Positions 1-11,454 of a stretch of 64,000 nt of DNA are shown piece by piece. The translations under genes were made by a program, and so were the position numbers. Origin of the DNA: Isoetes taiwanensis (lineage: Eukaryota; Streptophyta; Lycopodiopsida; Isoetales; Isoetaceae); the NCBI GenBank assembly GCA_021234155.1, contig JAJEKV010000033.1, positions 10,013,641-10,077,640 on the forward strand. Reading direction: 5' to 3'. The notes beneath the pieces were generated by a model. It saw only the letters and a program-made list of their open reading frames with translations. It was not told the DNA's origin and ran no database searches. The stretch's first letter is position 1. Each line of letters opens with the position of its first letter.

Positions 1-692
1 GGGGATTGCTGAAGGAGCGAATCGCGTGCAGAGCTCTGAGAGCGTGTTGGAGCACAGAAAAAGCAACAAGCGGGATTCCAGGTGGGGATCAAGACTTACA
101 CCTGGGGTTTTGGTGCTTGATTAAGTTGTGATTTGAGTAGAGTGATGGTTGTTCTTGTTACATAAGTTTGGAATTTACTCATGTCTTATCTTGAGCTGGG
201 ATAGTAAGACTGCATGTTTATGAACTCTTTATTTGAGATCATTCTATATCTCTGAATTAGGGAAGTTCTTGAACTCAAGATATAATTTATTAGATTTAAT
301 CAATATGGAAATGAGGTGAAACATCATAAGAAATGAGAATTGGGCAGAAAAGCATGGGATTTTGTTGGTATGTTTAAAAAAAAGTCATGGAACAAACATG
401 GAATGGGCCGATATGGAATCTGGGATGGCCGATTTGATCCAAGAAATGGATTCAGAATAATAAGAATGAGATTCGGCAGCAAAAGTTTGCCTTTTTAACT
501 CCGTCTGCATGCCAAGAAACTGATCCAGAATGGCCGGATTAGGGCCACAAGCTGACCGAAATGGCTTAGAACGCTCTGTGGCAGTGAAATCAGGAAGCTT
601 TATGGGCTTTCCAAGCCGAATCAATAGCCTGGATGTCAGATCCGGCATCTACTGGTCTGATTTCTATCAAAAGAAAAATAAGTTAGAACTGT
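1..692 (+). repeat. Left LTR, partial (truncated on both sides)
   Basis: This stretch matches 3040-3732 almost base for base. The differences are single substitutions and short indels, most of them in the first 150 bases. It begins inside the LTR because the window starts there, and it ends at a sharp breakpoint after about 692: the right copy continues with more LTR sequence while this copy switches to RT coding sequence. An 87-codon antisense open frame is shared by both LTR copies, but it lies in LTR sequence and has no recognisable domain. Confidence 0.85.
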
Positions 693-2812
693 CTATGATA
701 TTTTGGTATATTCCAGGACATTAGAGGAGCATGTGGAACATGTAAAGCAGACATTAGCTATTTTGCGACGAGAAAAGTTGTATGGTAAGCTATCTAAGTG
801 TTCTTTTGCACAAACTAGATTGGTATATCTTGGGCATGTAATTTCAGAAAAGGGATTAGAACCAGATCCTTCTAAGATTGAGGCAGTTAGAGATTGGCCC
901 ACACCAAAGAGGTGAAAGAGGTAAGATCATTTTTGGGATTAGCGGGGTATTATCGCAAATTTGTTCCTAAATTTGCAAAGATTGCTGCTCCTTTGACTTC
1001 TTTCTTGGGTAAGAAGAATGATTTGCATTGGACTGATAGTTGTCAAGAAAGTTTTCAAAAGTTAAAGGATGTTTTGATTAGTACACCAGTTTTAAGGATT
1101 CCAGACATGAATATACCCTTCCATGTAGTCACTGATGCTTCTGGGAAAGCTGTAGGAGGAGTCTTGCTGCAGGATGGCCGAGTTTGTGCTTATATATCTC
1201 GTAAGTTGTCTCCTGCTGAACAAAATTACCCAGTGCATGATTTGGAAATGTTGGCCATTATCCATGCCTTGAGGGTATGGAGACATTATTTATTGGGTCG
1301 TCGTTTCTTTTTGAAGACTGACCACCAAAATTTGAAGTATTTTGCAAAACAGCCATATTTGAATAATAGGCAAAGGAGGTGGATGCAATTAAGAGAAGAG
1401 TATGATTTTGAAATTGAATATCAACCTGGCAAAGAAAATGTGATTGCTGATGCTTTGTCTCGAAGGTCATATCTAACCTCTATTAGTGTGTTACAAGGGC
1501 AATGGGATGCAGATATTCTTGATAAGTTGAGGAATGATCCATATTTTGCACCTGTGTTGGAGAACCCTCAAGATTTTCCGAGGTATGCATTGTCCAAAGG
1601 AGTTTTATATTATAATGACCGTATGTGTATTCCTAATGATCATGAGTTGAGATTGAGATTGCTATATGAAGCACATGATAGTCCGTTGGCGGGCCACCCA
1701 GGGGTACACAAAACTTTGAGAAAAAATGCTTTAATTTCTTTTGGCCCGGACAGAAGAAGATGGTTAAGGAGTACGTGGCTAGGTGTTTATCTTGTCAGAA
1801 GGTAAAAGCGTCAAGGTTTAGGGAGCCTGGAGAATTACAACCTTTAGTAATTCCATCTTCTAAGTGGGAGTGTATTTCTATGGACTTCATTGTTGAGCTT
1901 CCCCGGACATGTTCAGGTTATGATGCAATTTATGTTGTGGTTGAATGGGATGCCGGCCACTATTTCATCAGATCGGGATACAAAGTTTATGAGCCAATTT
2001 TGGCAAGGGTTGTTTCAAAATATTGGCACTAAATTGTATACCAGTACGTCTTATCGTCCTCAAGCAAATGGCCAAGTTGAGCGAGTTAATCAAATCTTGG
2101 AGGATATGCTCAGAATGTATGTGCCTAGTCAACCAAAGGTATGGGATTCCTATTTGTATTTGGCTGAGTTTGCATACAATAATACTTATCAAGATTCCAT
2201 TAAAATGAGTCCTTTTGAGGCAATGTATGGTAAGGAGTGTCGTTGTCCTCTTAACTGGAGAGATCCCCAATGCAATGTTGAAGCAAACTAATGAAGTAGC
2301 GGAGGACATGGAAGCTTCTATTAAGGAGACTTCGACAAAATTTATTACGTGGCACAAAATAGATGTAAGCGATATGCCAATAAAGCCGGGGAGACCACTT
2401 GAATTTCAAAAGGGGATTATGTCTTCTTGAGGATTAATCCCAAGCAGAGCTCACGGCATTTAAAAGTGCGGTAAATGGGCTCCCTAGGTATGCGGGTCTG
2501 TATGAAATTTTGGAACGTATTGGCAAAGTGGTTTATAGGTTGAGTTACCCTCGCGACTTGAAAGTACATAATGTCTTTTCACGTGAGTAACTTAAGGAAG
2601 TATGTGTTTGATCCTTCCTATATGTTGGGGACGATGATTTGGTAAGCAGAGAGAAAACTTTACGCACTCCCCGACGAACGTATTTTTTTGCGAGAGGAAA
2701 CCCGCTTAAGGAGGCTTAACAATACGTAGATTTTGGTTCAATGGGCGGGTTGTCCCGAGGAAGATGCCACATGGGAAGATGCCAATTGGATTCTTCGTGA
2801 GTTTTAGGAGAT
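693..2812 (+). pseudogene. Ty3/gypsy pol remnant: RT C-terminus, RNase H, integrase, chromodomain-like tail
   Basis: Pol would copy the element RNA into DNA and insert it into the host genome. Visible in order: the RT end with YLGHVISEKGL and a DP-SKIEAV stretch (about 700-900); the connection motif SFLGLAGYYRKFVPKF (about 930); RNase H with VTDASGKAVGGVLL, a TDHQNLKYF strand and NVIADALSRR (about 1120-1470); the integrase H-H-C-C zinc finger (about 1660-1800); the catalytic core with MDFIVELP, SSDRDTKF and QVERVNQ, which carry the D, D and E; and a tail with VHNVF followed by a chromodomain-like EEDATWEDANW near 2760. The frame changes near 900, 1740, 1950 and 2270. About 30-35 residues are missing between the first and second integrase aspartates. 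It is not functional as read. Confidence 0.9.
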
Positions 2813-2829
2813 GCTCCCATGAGGACATG

Positions 2830-5227
2830 GGTTGAATTTTTGGAGGAGAGATCAGAACGGACCTAGGATTTTGAGGTAAATTGTGGATTATTTTATTTAA
2901 AAGATGCAAAGGAATATTAATCAAAATATCACGATGCAGAGAGAAATACGTCAGATATGTAGAGATTATACGGACGAAATCGCGGGTTAAAAATAAATAT
3001 AAGTACGAGAGAAAAGCATTGGGAAAAATTGATTGCGGTGGGGATTGCTGAAGGAGCCGAATCGCTGCGTGAGCTTTGAGAGCGTGTTGGAGCACGTAAA
3101 AAGCAACAAGCGGGATTTCGGTGGGGATCAAGACTTACACAGGGTTTTGGTGCTTGATTAAGTTGTGATTTGAGTAGAGTGATGGTTGTTCTTGTTACAT
3201 AAGTTTGGAATTTACTCATGTCTTATCTTGAGCTGGGATAGTAAGACCGCATGTTTATGAACTCTTTATTTGAGATCATTCTATATCTCGAATTAGGGAA
3301 GTTCTTGAACTCAAGATATAATTTATTAGATTTAATCAATATGGAAATGAGGTGAAACATCATAAGAAATGAGAATTGGGCAGAAAAGCATGGGATTTTG
3401 TTGGTATGTTTAAAAAAAAGTCATGGAACAAACATGGAATGGGCCGATATGGAATCTGGGATGGCCAATTTGATCCAAGAAATGGATTCAGAATAATAAG
3501 AATGAGATTCGGCAGCAAAAGTTTGCCTTTTTAACTCCGTCTGCATGCCAAGAAACTGATCCAGAATGGCCGGATTAGGGCCACAAGCTGGCCGAAATGG
3601 CTTAGAACGCTCTGTGGCAGTGAAATCAGGAAGCTTTATGGGCTTTCCAAGCCGAATCAATAGCCTGGATGTCAGATCCGGCATCTGCTGGTCTGATTTC
3701 TATCAGAAGAAAAATCAGTTAGAACTGTCTCCTTCGGCCACAAATGATATGATTTAGCCTGGAAATCTTAGTAAAAGCCAGAATCGGCTGGATTTGAGAG
3801 GTCTTGGTATGAGTTCGATGGCCTGGAGGCCATATCCGGCAGCTGTAGGCCGAATTCGTTCCTGTCACGTTAGGTTTAGGCTTAAATAAAAAGTAAAGAT
3901 GTTAACAATTGATTAATTGTTAGTAAAGTAGCAATAGAAGAAAGTTAAAGGTTAAAAAGCTAAGGTTAAAGTTAACTAAAATATAAAGGTTAGTGGGAGC
4001 AAGGAGTTGCTCTCAAGATTTTAAGGATTAGCGAGGCTAGAAGTTATGAATTAGGAAGGGAAATTAATGATAGGAGCTATAAATTGCAGAAGTTATCATA
4101 TGTTGGGTCGCGGAAGAAAACGTCATCCAGCCATAGATGATAATTTATGATAAGGGATTTAACTTAGGGAAATATTACGGAAATTAACTATGGTTGCTTG
4201 TATCCGACTTTAAGTCTAGTACTTATAGGGGCATGTTGCATTTATAGTCATGGTAATGTTTATATGAGCTCATAATTGGATTCTCTGCATTGCATGAAGT
4301 GTTAATTATGGAATTTATTTGATGTTGACTTTGTTACGGCATAGGGCATGATGGTGAAATGTATGTAATTGTCATTGGTGAAATTCTTTGATATAGACCT
4401 CTGGGGCCGGAGTCTAAGTGCGATGGTCTAGACTCACGGTTTGCACAGTGCTATGTAAATGGTGATATTTGAACATCGGGCGTTGGTACCGTATGGTGCA
4501 ACGTCATGCACAGTAAGTGGTCCTCCAATGCTGGACGCAGCGTGGATGGGTGTGTACACACGTGGTTACCCCGCCTCTATGTCACTGGCCTGATCAGCCG
4601 AGTTGACCTTGCTCAGACCCAGAGGAATATTGGTTGCAATGTTGATGCTATGGTTGCTTGGCTAGTGTATATGTGGTTTTTAATGCTGGAATCAAGTTGC
4701 AATGGGTGTGCTTAGCATAATTATGCATTGTGTTTATGTTGGTTGGACTAGTAACTTGGATTGCAGGGGCGAGGTTACGGTAAGGCTAAGTTATTGTTCT
4801 AAGTTAATGCTTGTGGTAATTGATGCTTGATATACTCTAAATCCCCGATCCCCACTTAGTCCGTGTGACTAACCCCGTGGTTAATGGTGTAAGCAGAGGT
4901 GCGAGATGCTCCAGAAAGTAGCCAAGCTTCGGAAAGGCGAGAGTAGAAGTGTGTGGATTGCTAGATAATATATTTGATTATTATAACTATTATCATTATG
5001 GATCGGCTTAAAACTATAATTATTTTTAAACTTGGTTGTTGTGTGGAGTTTTGCCGAGCAATGGCAAGTATAATATTGTTGGGACCTTAGAGCATGTATA
5101 AAGATTAAATTCTTTACCTAAGTATGCATGTATCAATTTCTTGAGTTGCAAAGGTTAAATAGATCCAACGGTAGGGATCGATGGGATCTCCAGTTACCGA
5201 GAGGTTAACTGGTTAGGCCCGTCACAA
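2830..5227 (+). repeat. Right LTR (about 2.4 kb), boundaries approximate
   Basis: The first part repeats the sequence at 1-692. The LTR must start between the end of the integrase tail (about 2812) and 3040. It continues well past the left-copy breakpoint, through A/T-rich non-coding sequence, to an inferred end near 5227. A long LTR of this kind is common in Del/Tekay-type plant chromoviruses. I see no convincing gene between 3730 and 5227; the short open frames there have no recognisable product. Confidence 0.6.
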
Positions 5228-5259
5228 TGCAGCCCGTATCCTGACCAGATCATACACGC

Positions 5260-6840
5260 TCGGCAACAGTGGAAAGCATTGGGTTGTCCTCAGCGTCCTA
5301 AAGGAAATAGGGCACCCTCGGATAAGTGGAAGACCTTTGAGAAACTATGCAGATATGTTCTGCTGGAAGGCCAGGAAGATGAAGAGGAGGAGGATGAAGA
5401 GGAAAAGAAGAAGAGAACACCAAGAAAGGGCAGGGAGTCTCTCTCAGACCAATATGACATCATTCTTAGCACTGAGGCGGTCTGGGAGAAATGGACTGAG
5501 ATATGGGCTCAATGGACAAGAGGCAAGCTGAAGGACAACAATGGGGAATTTCCATGCAAGTCGGACCTAAAGTTGTTCGACAGGCAATTTATGAAAAGGA
5601 TACAGGGCCTGACCGACAAGGAAACGCTTTGATCCATTGGCGTAACCGGATGGAACAATCTCGCTAAGGAAAAGTAGAAGCTCAAAAATGCAGGATGCAA
5701 AGGATTATGCCACAGTCCTAAAGAGACGGCGTGCATTGGAAGAAGACATCACGGAGTTCTGCAATGTTGCTTCCAATGAATACCATGACTTTGATTATTA
5801 CAAGGAAAAGGCTGCCCTTGATGAGGAAGACATGAAGGAATTGAACCGCCTATGTCAACCCCTGCATCAACACCAAGCTAAAGCGTAACGTCAAAACCCT
5901 TCCCTTCCCCGAACGTGCTATGGCAATTCTCAAGAGGAAGCTTGATTCGGGGTGGTCCCATTTAAGGCCGATGATAGCTCCCCCATTCCCTCGGGGTAAC
6001 ATTGGGACACAAGGGATTTGGTGGTCCTGAGGCGGCACTGGGCCCGTGGCACTATTTGCCATCAATATTATTGAAGACCCCACCCTTTTTTATGAGAAAG
6101 CCGACATAGAAAAGGTGGTACAAAACGGTCACGGACATGACCGACCTGGATACTTTCGTTTCCTTTGTCTTTTGCATGCCGGGCAATCGACATTAACCGC
6201 ATCTCCCAATGGGCAGCTGATACTAACTTCACCAACAAGATCTTGTACTCCATATACCTAACTTGAACATGAGTGTAGACTTGGCTTGCCGAAGGCACCA
6301 AGCTTTGCCAATATAGTTTTGGTTTTGGTTTCAAGATCTTTGTAGACCTCGACAAGTGGTGGTCTAGCGAGCATCATTATCTCGACAAAGTTCATGATTT
6401 CTCAAGAGCAGATGGAACCCTCGAAGGGCGGCAGATTTATGGAGGATGTGCCATCGATGGACAAAGTCAGCAATGATGGTGCGACTGTGTCCTATACATA
6501 GAATTCCTATCCGCCGAGAGTTATCAAGTACTTCATAACCAGCTTTGGTCGAGGAAGATCAAATTGCGCGAAAGTGGTACATGAATGGCCTCGTTCTCTC
6601 GGGGGCTATCTTTGTATGGAATGAAACCTATATCCGTGGTTGGAAATAAGGACATGGTTGAAACCATTCGGTCATACACCGGATCCGCTTCATGAGCATT
6701 TCAAAGGGAGGAAGACAAATGGAAGCGAAGGACGATGATGACGTAAGACAAACCCGAGAGCGAGGGAGAGAAACATGACGGAGACGAGCATGTCGGAAGG
6801 TTTAGACCAGAATGCCTTTGGAACAAATTCTTGAGAATCT
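5260..6840 (+). pseudogene. Broken protein-coding remnant, unknown product
   Basis: Three blocks read like old coding sequence. At 5279-5632 there is a frame with an acidic run of Glu/Asp followed by Lys, then SLSDQYDIILSTEAVWEKW. At 5688-5888 there is a charged, helix-prone frame with DYATVLKRRRALEEDITEF. At about 6130-6260, in a different frame from the track-length ORF, there is INRISQWAADTNFTNKILYS. Frames change and stops interrupt the blocks, so no continuous protein exists. I recognise no family. The blocks share the strand of the phosphatase remnant just downstream and may be the 5' part of the same dead gene, or another transposon's coding debris. Confidence 0.35.
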
Positions 6841-6849
6841 GAAATTGAG

Positions 6850-7804
6850 GTGAGTTCACTTTGCTGTCGGTGTTTCTATTTCGCGAAGTCGAAACCTTTC
6901 CATTCTCGACTTCGAAGTCGGAGAAAACTCGCTTCCTATCCGACATCTCTCATCATTTCAGGAACATCAACGCAAACGAATTCGGATCATTGTCAATATC
7001 TAGTGGCGGTTCACGCCGTGAGGATACCGCGACCCCAAAGACAATCAAGAGCAAGACACGCGGACAGCCGTAAAGGACCAAAAAATAATGATCCCAAGAT
7101 ATGGATCCCGACGAACGGAAATATGGTCCGAGCCAAAACTCAATCGGGATCCACTGGTCCCACCAAGCTTGTAATATTTGACGCCAATGGAGTATTAGCC
7201 GCAAGATACCACGATAAAGACGTTCTCGAAGCTTAACACCTCGCAGATCCCAACGAAAAACGGAGCATAAAATCGTATCCGAGGCCTAGAGCAAAGGAAA
7301 TTATTGAATGGTGCCCCGAACGGGATTCGGCGGCCATATGGTCTTGTATGGCAAAGAAAAATATTGTCAATGTTCTTGCCGTTCTCGGCCTTCCAGTTTT
7401 GAAGTTCAAGTTTGTTTGGGGAAGTTTAAAGGGTCGAGCATGTGTCGTAACCTCGATCCAAGCCATCACAAAGGGGAAGCATATTATGGTGAAAAGGTTT
7501 GGGCCGTGGTTTATGAACAATTCAGGACTATGGCAAACACAACCTGGCCGATCATAGATGACTCGCCTACAAGTGCTATCATAACTCGCAAAATACAATC
7601 ATTGCTAAGACTTATCGACCAGAAGAATATGAGACGGATAGGTGGTTGTCTTTCGGACTTTGTCCTGTCTTGGCGGAATCCCTCTTTGCCATTCTTGTGG
7701 CCGATGTGATTAGCAACTATCCGAGCCTCAAGGAACCCAATCCAGAGAGTCGCGCGATCATGAAAGCTATGGACGACAAATATTTTGGTGATCAAGAAGA
7801 GTGA
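6850..7804 (+). pseudogene. HAD-superfamily, FCP1/NIF-like phosphatase pseudogene
   Basis: FCP1/SCP-type HAD proteins are protein phosphatases or catalytically dead relatives. Motif I is seen as LVIFDANGVLA at about 7170-7200. It is followed by a YPRPRAKEIIEWC segment, an AIWSCMAKKNI segment (motif II region), a KFKFVWG strand, and TWPIIDDSPTSA at about 7545-7575, which fits motif III/IV of the family. The C-terminal part, in a third frame, includes PEEYETDRWLSFGLCP and VISNYPSLKEPNPESRA and ends in TGA at 7802-7804. Motif I has DxN where active members have DxD, as in some plant relatives. One in-frame TAA (7234-7236) and two frameshifts (near 7540 and 7610) break the gene. The assignment is from motifs only. 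Confidence 0.6.
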
Positions 7805-7895
7805 CCTCTGCTTTCAGATAGTCAAATTGTGTGAATATTGTAAAGAAACGTGAAGAAATGTACTATATTTTGTAATGAATATAATTGTATATTGA

Positions 7896-8200
7896 GTTTT
7901 CGCTGGCTTTCTCGACTCGCGAGTCGAGAAAGGCATGCTTGTCCTGTTGATGAAACCATTTGTATGTTTGTTTGTGTGACTGGATGCAGCCATAATCTAT
8001 TATGATAATGGTTGTACATTGGGTTTCCTGGGCCTTTCTCGACTCGCGAGTCGAGAAAGGCACTGCTTGTCTCGTTGACGAAACCATTTGTATGCTTCCG
8101 TGTGTGATTGGATGCAACCATATTCTAATGAGAATGGTTGTACTTTGACTTTTCCGGGCCTTTCTCGACTCGCGAGTCGAGAAAGACACTACTTCCCACG
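7896..8200 (+). repeat. Three ~126-bp tandem repeats, each with a perfect palindrome
   Basis: Each unit holds TTTCTCGACTCG followed at once by its reverse complement. The palindrome spans 7908-7931, 8032-8061 (extended to 30 bp by GCC/GGC) and 8160-8185. Units are 126-127 bp apart and also share a GAAACCATTTGTATG stretch and a TGACTGGATGCA-like stretch. The array starts about 100 bases after the stop codon of the phosphatase remnant. A shorter related palindrome, CTCGACTTCGAAGTCGGAG, lies inside that remnant near 6904. No coding capacity. Confidence 0.85.
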
Positions 8201-8274
8201 TGACTGGATGCAGTTATATGGAATGAATGTTCTCTATTGTAATTTGATTTCACCATTCTTTTCTTCGTTTTGAC

Positions 8275-8757
8275 TAATGGCACCGTAATTGTTAATCATA
8301 CTCTCCTTGCTCCAGGTGGTTCAGGCACGCATCCGGATCAGACACAGACGCATCCGGTTCGGGCATCACACAGACCGCTCCAGCGGCATTGTGTCCCGCT
8401 CAAAGGCGGAAGAAATACCGATTCGCACGTAACCCGATCACGCCTTACACTCTTGCCGGCCTTTGGGATAAGGTTGCTCGTGAATGGGCGCCATGCACAC
8501 CCTCGGGATAAAGAAGACGCGAAGAAATTTCATGAAGTCCGTGAAGCTCAAAGCATCTTGCAAGCATTGCATAACATCCACGCGGAGGTTGGAGATGGAG
8601 CATATTCGATGAAAAGTGCGGGGGAGGAGAGTGGAGAAGTCGGGTGGATGTGTCGGCCCGGTGGCTCGTGAGGCACCTCCACGTGAGGCATTCCACACTT
8701 CAAGTTGCCCCAAAGGCTTACGACGGCGTGAAGAAGCGCCGCAAGTTAATCCCCTAA
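8275..8757 (+). pseudogene. Unrecognised coding remnant
   Basis: Coding-like sequence follows a possible splice acceptor (CTTGCTCCAG near 8312). One frame gives RKKYRFARNPITPYTLAGLW and then KVAREWAPCTPS, after which a stop interrupts. The frame 8270-8671 continues with DAKKFHEVREAQSILQALHN. Another frame ends with VAPKAYDGVKKRRKLIP and a TAA near 8757. Base composition is richer in G+C than the flanks, consistent with coding origin. I do not recognise the family. It may be a further exon of the pseudogene upstream, or a transposon gag remnant. Confidence 0.3.
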
Positions 8758-8799
8758 GGTGGACCACATACCAAGATGATGTAATCAGTAGTGACAAAG

Positions 8800-9108
8800 C
8801 AAGACCGCCATGGTCTCTGCGTCCCAGATGTAAAATACATTGTACCTATTCAATTCATTAATAAAAATTCTTTTTCAACTACGGCTTTGGTTTCAATCTT
8901 TAATGAATTTCCTTTGTTTCAGTTGCATTGTTCTTGTTCTCGACTCGCTATCCAGGGAAAACTGGAAGAAAGCTTGGATGCACACTAACAGACAAAAATT
9001 CGAATTAAGGATAGTTTTCGGGTCGGGGTGCCTTTTTTTGTGTAATTTTTAATAGGGTTCCGAAAAAAAGTGGGCATGGAATGAGTCCCACTTTAATTAA
9101 ATACGACT
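8800..9108. other. No feature recognised
   Basis: A/T-rich sequence between the coding remnant and the minisatellite. The short open frames show no recognisable motif. Confidence 0.5.
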
Positions 9109-9109
9109 T

Positions 9110-9360
9110 CTATGGCAAAAATAGCCTTTGGTAAAAAATAGCCTATGGTAAAAAAAATTAGCCTATGGTAAAAAAATAGCCTATGGTTAAAAATAGCATA
9201 TGGTAAATGCCTATGGTAAAAAAAATAGCCTATGGTAAAAAAAATAGCCTACGGTAAAAAAAATAGCCCATGGTAAAAAAAATGGCATGTGCTAAAAATA
9301 TCCTATGCTAAATGTCTATGGTAAAAATAGCCTATGATAAATGCAAAAAAAAAAGCCTAT
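9110..9360 (+). repeat. A-rich minisatellite, unit about AAAATAGCCTATGGTA
   Basis: About 13 degenerate copies of a 14-20-base unit: ATAGCCTATGGT followed by a variable run of A. Unit length changes mainly through the A run, as expected from replication slippage. No coding capacity. Confidence 0.9.
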
Positions 9361-9445
9361 GCTCAATATTGAGAATGCAAAAGAAGATGAGAGAGATATG
9401 GAGTGCACCTGCTTTAGCACCAGCGCCTGCTATAGCACCTACACT

Positions 9446-10145
9446 CGATCGAAGCACCTGCGCCCTCCCAAACGATATGAGAAGGATACAACGTCTTGGT
9501 GCCCATAAATAGCCCTTAGGCTCGCATAAGGATTCGCCCAGGCGAATCCTTCCACGGGCCAAAGATGCGGGCCAAAGAAAAATATCGGCTCAGATCCGGG
9601 TTCGCCCAATCGAACCCTTCTTTCAATGCTGGACCGAGTCACCCTAAACCCGTGACGTTTGCCGTATGGTTGAAAACGCCTGCGGTACACCGCCGGATGG
9701 ACACCGCCACGCCCGCGCTCTTGGGACAAAGCGAACCGGCGAGAGCCCGCCTCATTAACTGCGGTGGCGGTAGTGGATTACCACCCGCCCTGCCCACGCG
9801 CGCTCGCGGGTTATGGCGAACCGGCGTACTCCGATGCCGTTACTGCGCCAATCCGACTGATCGGCCGAATCTAACACGCTGATGGGCAGGGTTGGCCGAG
9901 CGAACCCGCGTCGAGATTCGGGCAGCGTACACGTGCAACATCGATCAGCCCACGTTCGCGCAGGCGGCAACCACAGTTCCGGGTTGGCTTAGGCGAACCC
10001 GGTGGGTAGTGCCACCGCAGCGCCACGTCAACATGGCGGGTTCGCTTGGGCGAATCCTGGGGTTCGCCTGGGCGAATTTCCTGGGTTCGCTTGGGCGAAC
10101 CCGACTGGCTCCCGAACTCAATTTTGGGAGCCGATCGAAGCACCG
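9446..10145 (+). repeat. G+C-rich segment with palindromic GGGTTCGC...GCGAACCC repeats
   Basis: Several short palindromes recur: AAGGATTCGCC with its complement at 9528-9551; GGGTTCGCTTGGGCGAATCC at 10038-10057; GGGGTTCGCCTGGGCGAAT at 10059-10077; and GGGTTCGCTTGGGCGAACCC at 10083-10102. Half-copies occur at about 9598 and 9980. The segment is bracketed by a direct repeat CGATCGAAGCACC (9446 and 10132). It is much richer in G+C than the flanks, so it is probably an inserted element with subterminal repeats or a small satellite. The open frames here are by-products of composition. Confidence 0.6.
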
Positions 10146-10439
10146 TGAGCTCACTATAATAGTCTTAGATGGCTAGAATTGTCACCAATCTACGCTTGGC
10201 TTAGGCTAAGACTAGTGCACTTGGCTTATTATCGGGAATAACATAAATGCTAGCTTCTCAACTTCTCAATAACATGCCTTGTGCTTGTATTGGAATGCTA
10301 TGTCACTACTTCTGGCCCATGGATCGACGTGAACAGCCCACATGGTGATGTGGGAATGGAGCTTGATCCTTCAACAACCATAAACATTAAGGGTTAGCCC
10401 GAACATGCGCCCATATGTTAGATCACTTTATATGCCTTA

Positions 10440-11300
10440 CCCACTTTTATATGCATATACATATACAAGAAATTTAATGCGTCCTACGGTGCATGTTCGA
10501 GTTTTAGCATGTTTCTACGGTGCAAGTTCTTGTTGCGCCCTACATTCTAAAAGAATCTCTTGAGAATACTCTAAATTCATAGATTCTCTAAGATTCTACC
10601 AAGGTTCTCTTAGAGATTTCATGGAGATTCCTCTAAATTTTATACGATTCCCTCTAGATTCCATTAGATTTCCATAGATTCTCCAAGATTCTATGAAGAT
10701 CCCCTTAGTTTCCCTTAGATCCCTTTAGATCCCTTTAGATTTTATGAGATTGCCCTTGGTTCCCTTACATTATATGAGATTCAAAGAGATTCTATAAAGA
10801 TTCCCCTAGATACTGTAAGATTTCATCAACATTTTCTTAGAACCCTTAGATTTTATGAAGATTCCCTTAGATCCCCCAAATTTTAAGAGATTCCCTTAGG
10901 CTTGTAAATAGTTTCCTAGATTCTCTTACATTTTATAAGATTTTCTTAGATTCCGTTAGATTCTCCTGGATTCCTTTACATTCTAGAACTTTTTATTAGA
11001 ACATTCTAAGACTTTCTGGAATATTCTGAGACTTTCAAGATATCCTAGAACTTTCTGGAAGTATTTCTCTAGATTCTCTTACATTCCCATAGATTCCCCT
11101 ACATTCTAAAACATTCTCGAACTTATTAGAACAATTTGGAACTTCTGGAAGAATTTTCTTAGATTCCTTCCAGATTCACTTATGTTCTAGAACTTTCTAG
11201 AATATTTTGGAACTTTCTAGAAGATTCTAGAACTTTCTAGAGCCTTCCAGAACATTCTAGAACTCTTTTGAGCTAGAATGTTATACTCTATTTTATCTTA
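10440..11300. repeat. Degenerate short repeats based on AGATTCCCTTAGATT / TTCTAGAACTTTC
   Basis: From about 10540 the sequence consists of endless variants of AGATTCYCTTAGATTCT, drifting from about 10980 to variants of TTCTAGAACTTTCTAGAA. No unit is exact, so this is an old, scrambled satellite. The same AGATTCC pattern resumes at about 12640-12715, on the far side of the intervening repeats and next to the LINE end. Confidence 0.65.
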
Positions 11301-11352
11301 ATTAGAATATTACCTTAAGTGTATTTGAAACATAAGTTATTCATCAAATTAG

Positions 11353-11425
11353 TGCTAGTCTAGTGGTTAGAATGGGGGGTTGGGAGGCCAATGACTCGGG
11401 TTTAAATCCCCCACATAACATAAAA
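11353..11425 (+). mobile_element. tRNA-like SINE head or tRNA pseudogene (pol III A and B boxes)
   Basis: TAGTCTAGTGGTTAG at 11356-11370 matches a pol III A box. GGGTTTAAATCCC at 11398-11410 is a B box with one weak position. The spacing is as in tRNAs. The outer sequence does not form a clean acceptor stem, so a functional tRNA is unlikely. A tRNA-derived SINE is the better reading, although I cannot fix its 3' end. Confidence 0.5.
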
Positions 11426-11454
11426 ATTTTAAAAGCCTTTTCTTAAGGGATGAG

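Larger units (their letters stand above)
1..5227 (+). mobile_element. Ty3/gypsy LTR retrotransposon with chromodomain-like tail, internally deleted
   Basis: Two nearly identical direct repeats (1-692 and 3040-3732) flank a pol remnant encoding, in order, the end of reverse transcriptase, RNase H, integrase and a chromodomain-like tail. That order is diagnostic of Ty3/gypsy elements. Gag, protease and the front of RT are missing: the left LTR copy stops abruptly at about 692 and the next bases encode the RT segment just after the YxDD loop. The left LTR also runs off the window start. The right boundary near 5227 is inferred from a CCCGTCACA-type LTR end and cannot be confirmed, because the matching end of the left LTR has been lost. 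The few differences between the LTR copies suggest a fairly recent insertion, yet pol carries several frameshifts. Confidence 0.85.

Noticed and set aside
385-648. Antisense 87-codon frame conserved in both LTR copies
   Set aside because: Conservation follows from LTR identity, there is no recognisable domain, and the frame is antisense to the element.
11353-11425. Functional tRNA gene
   Set aside because: A and B boxes are present but the acceptor stem and anticodon arm do not form properly.
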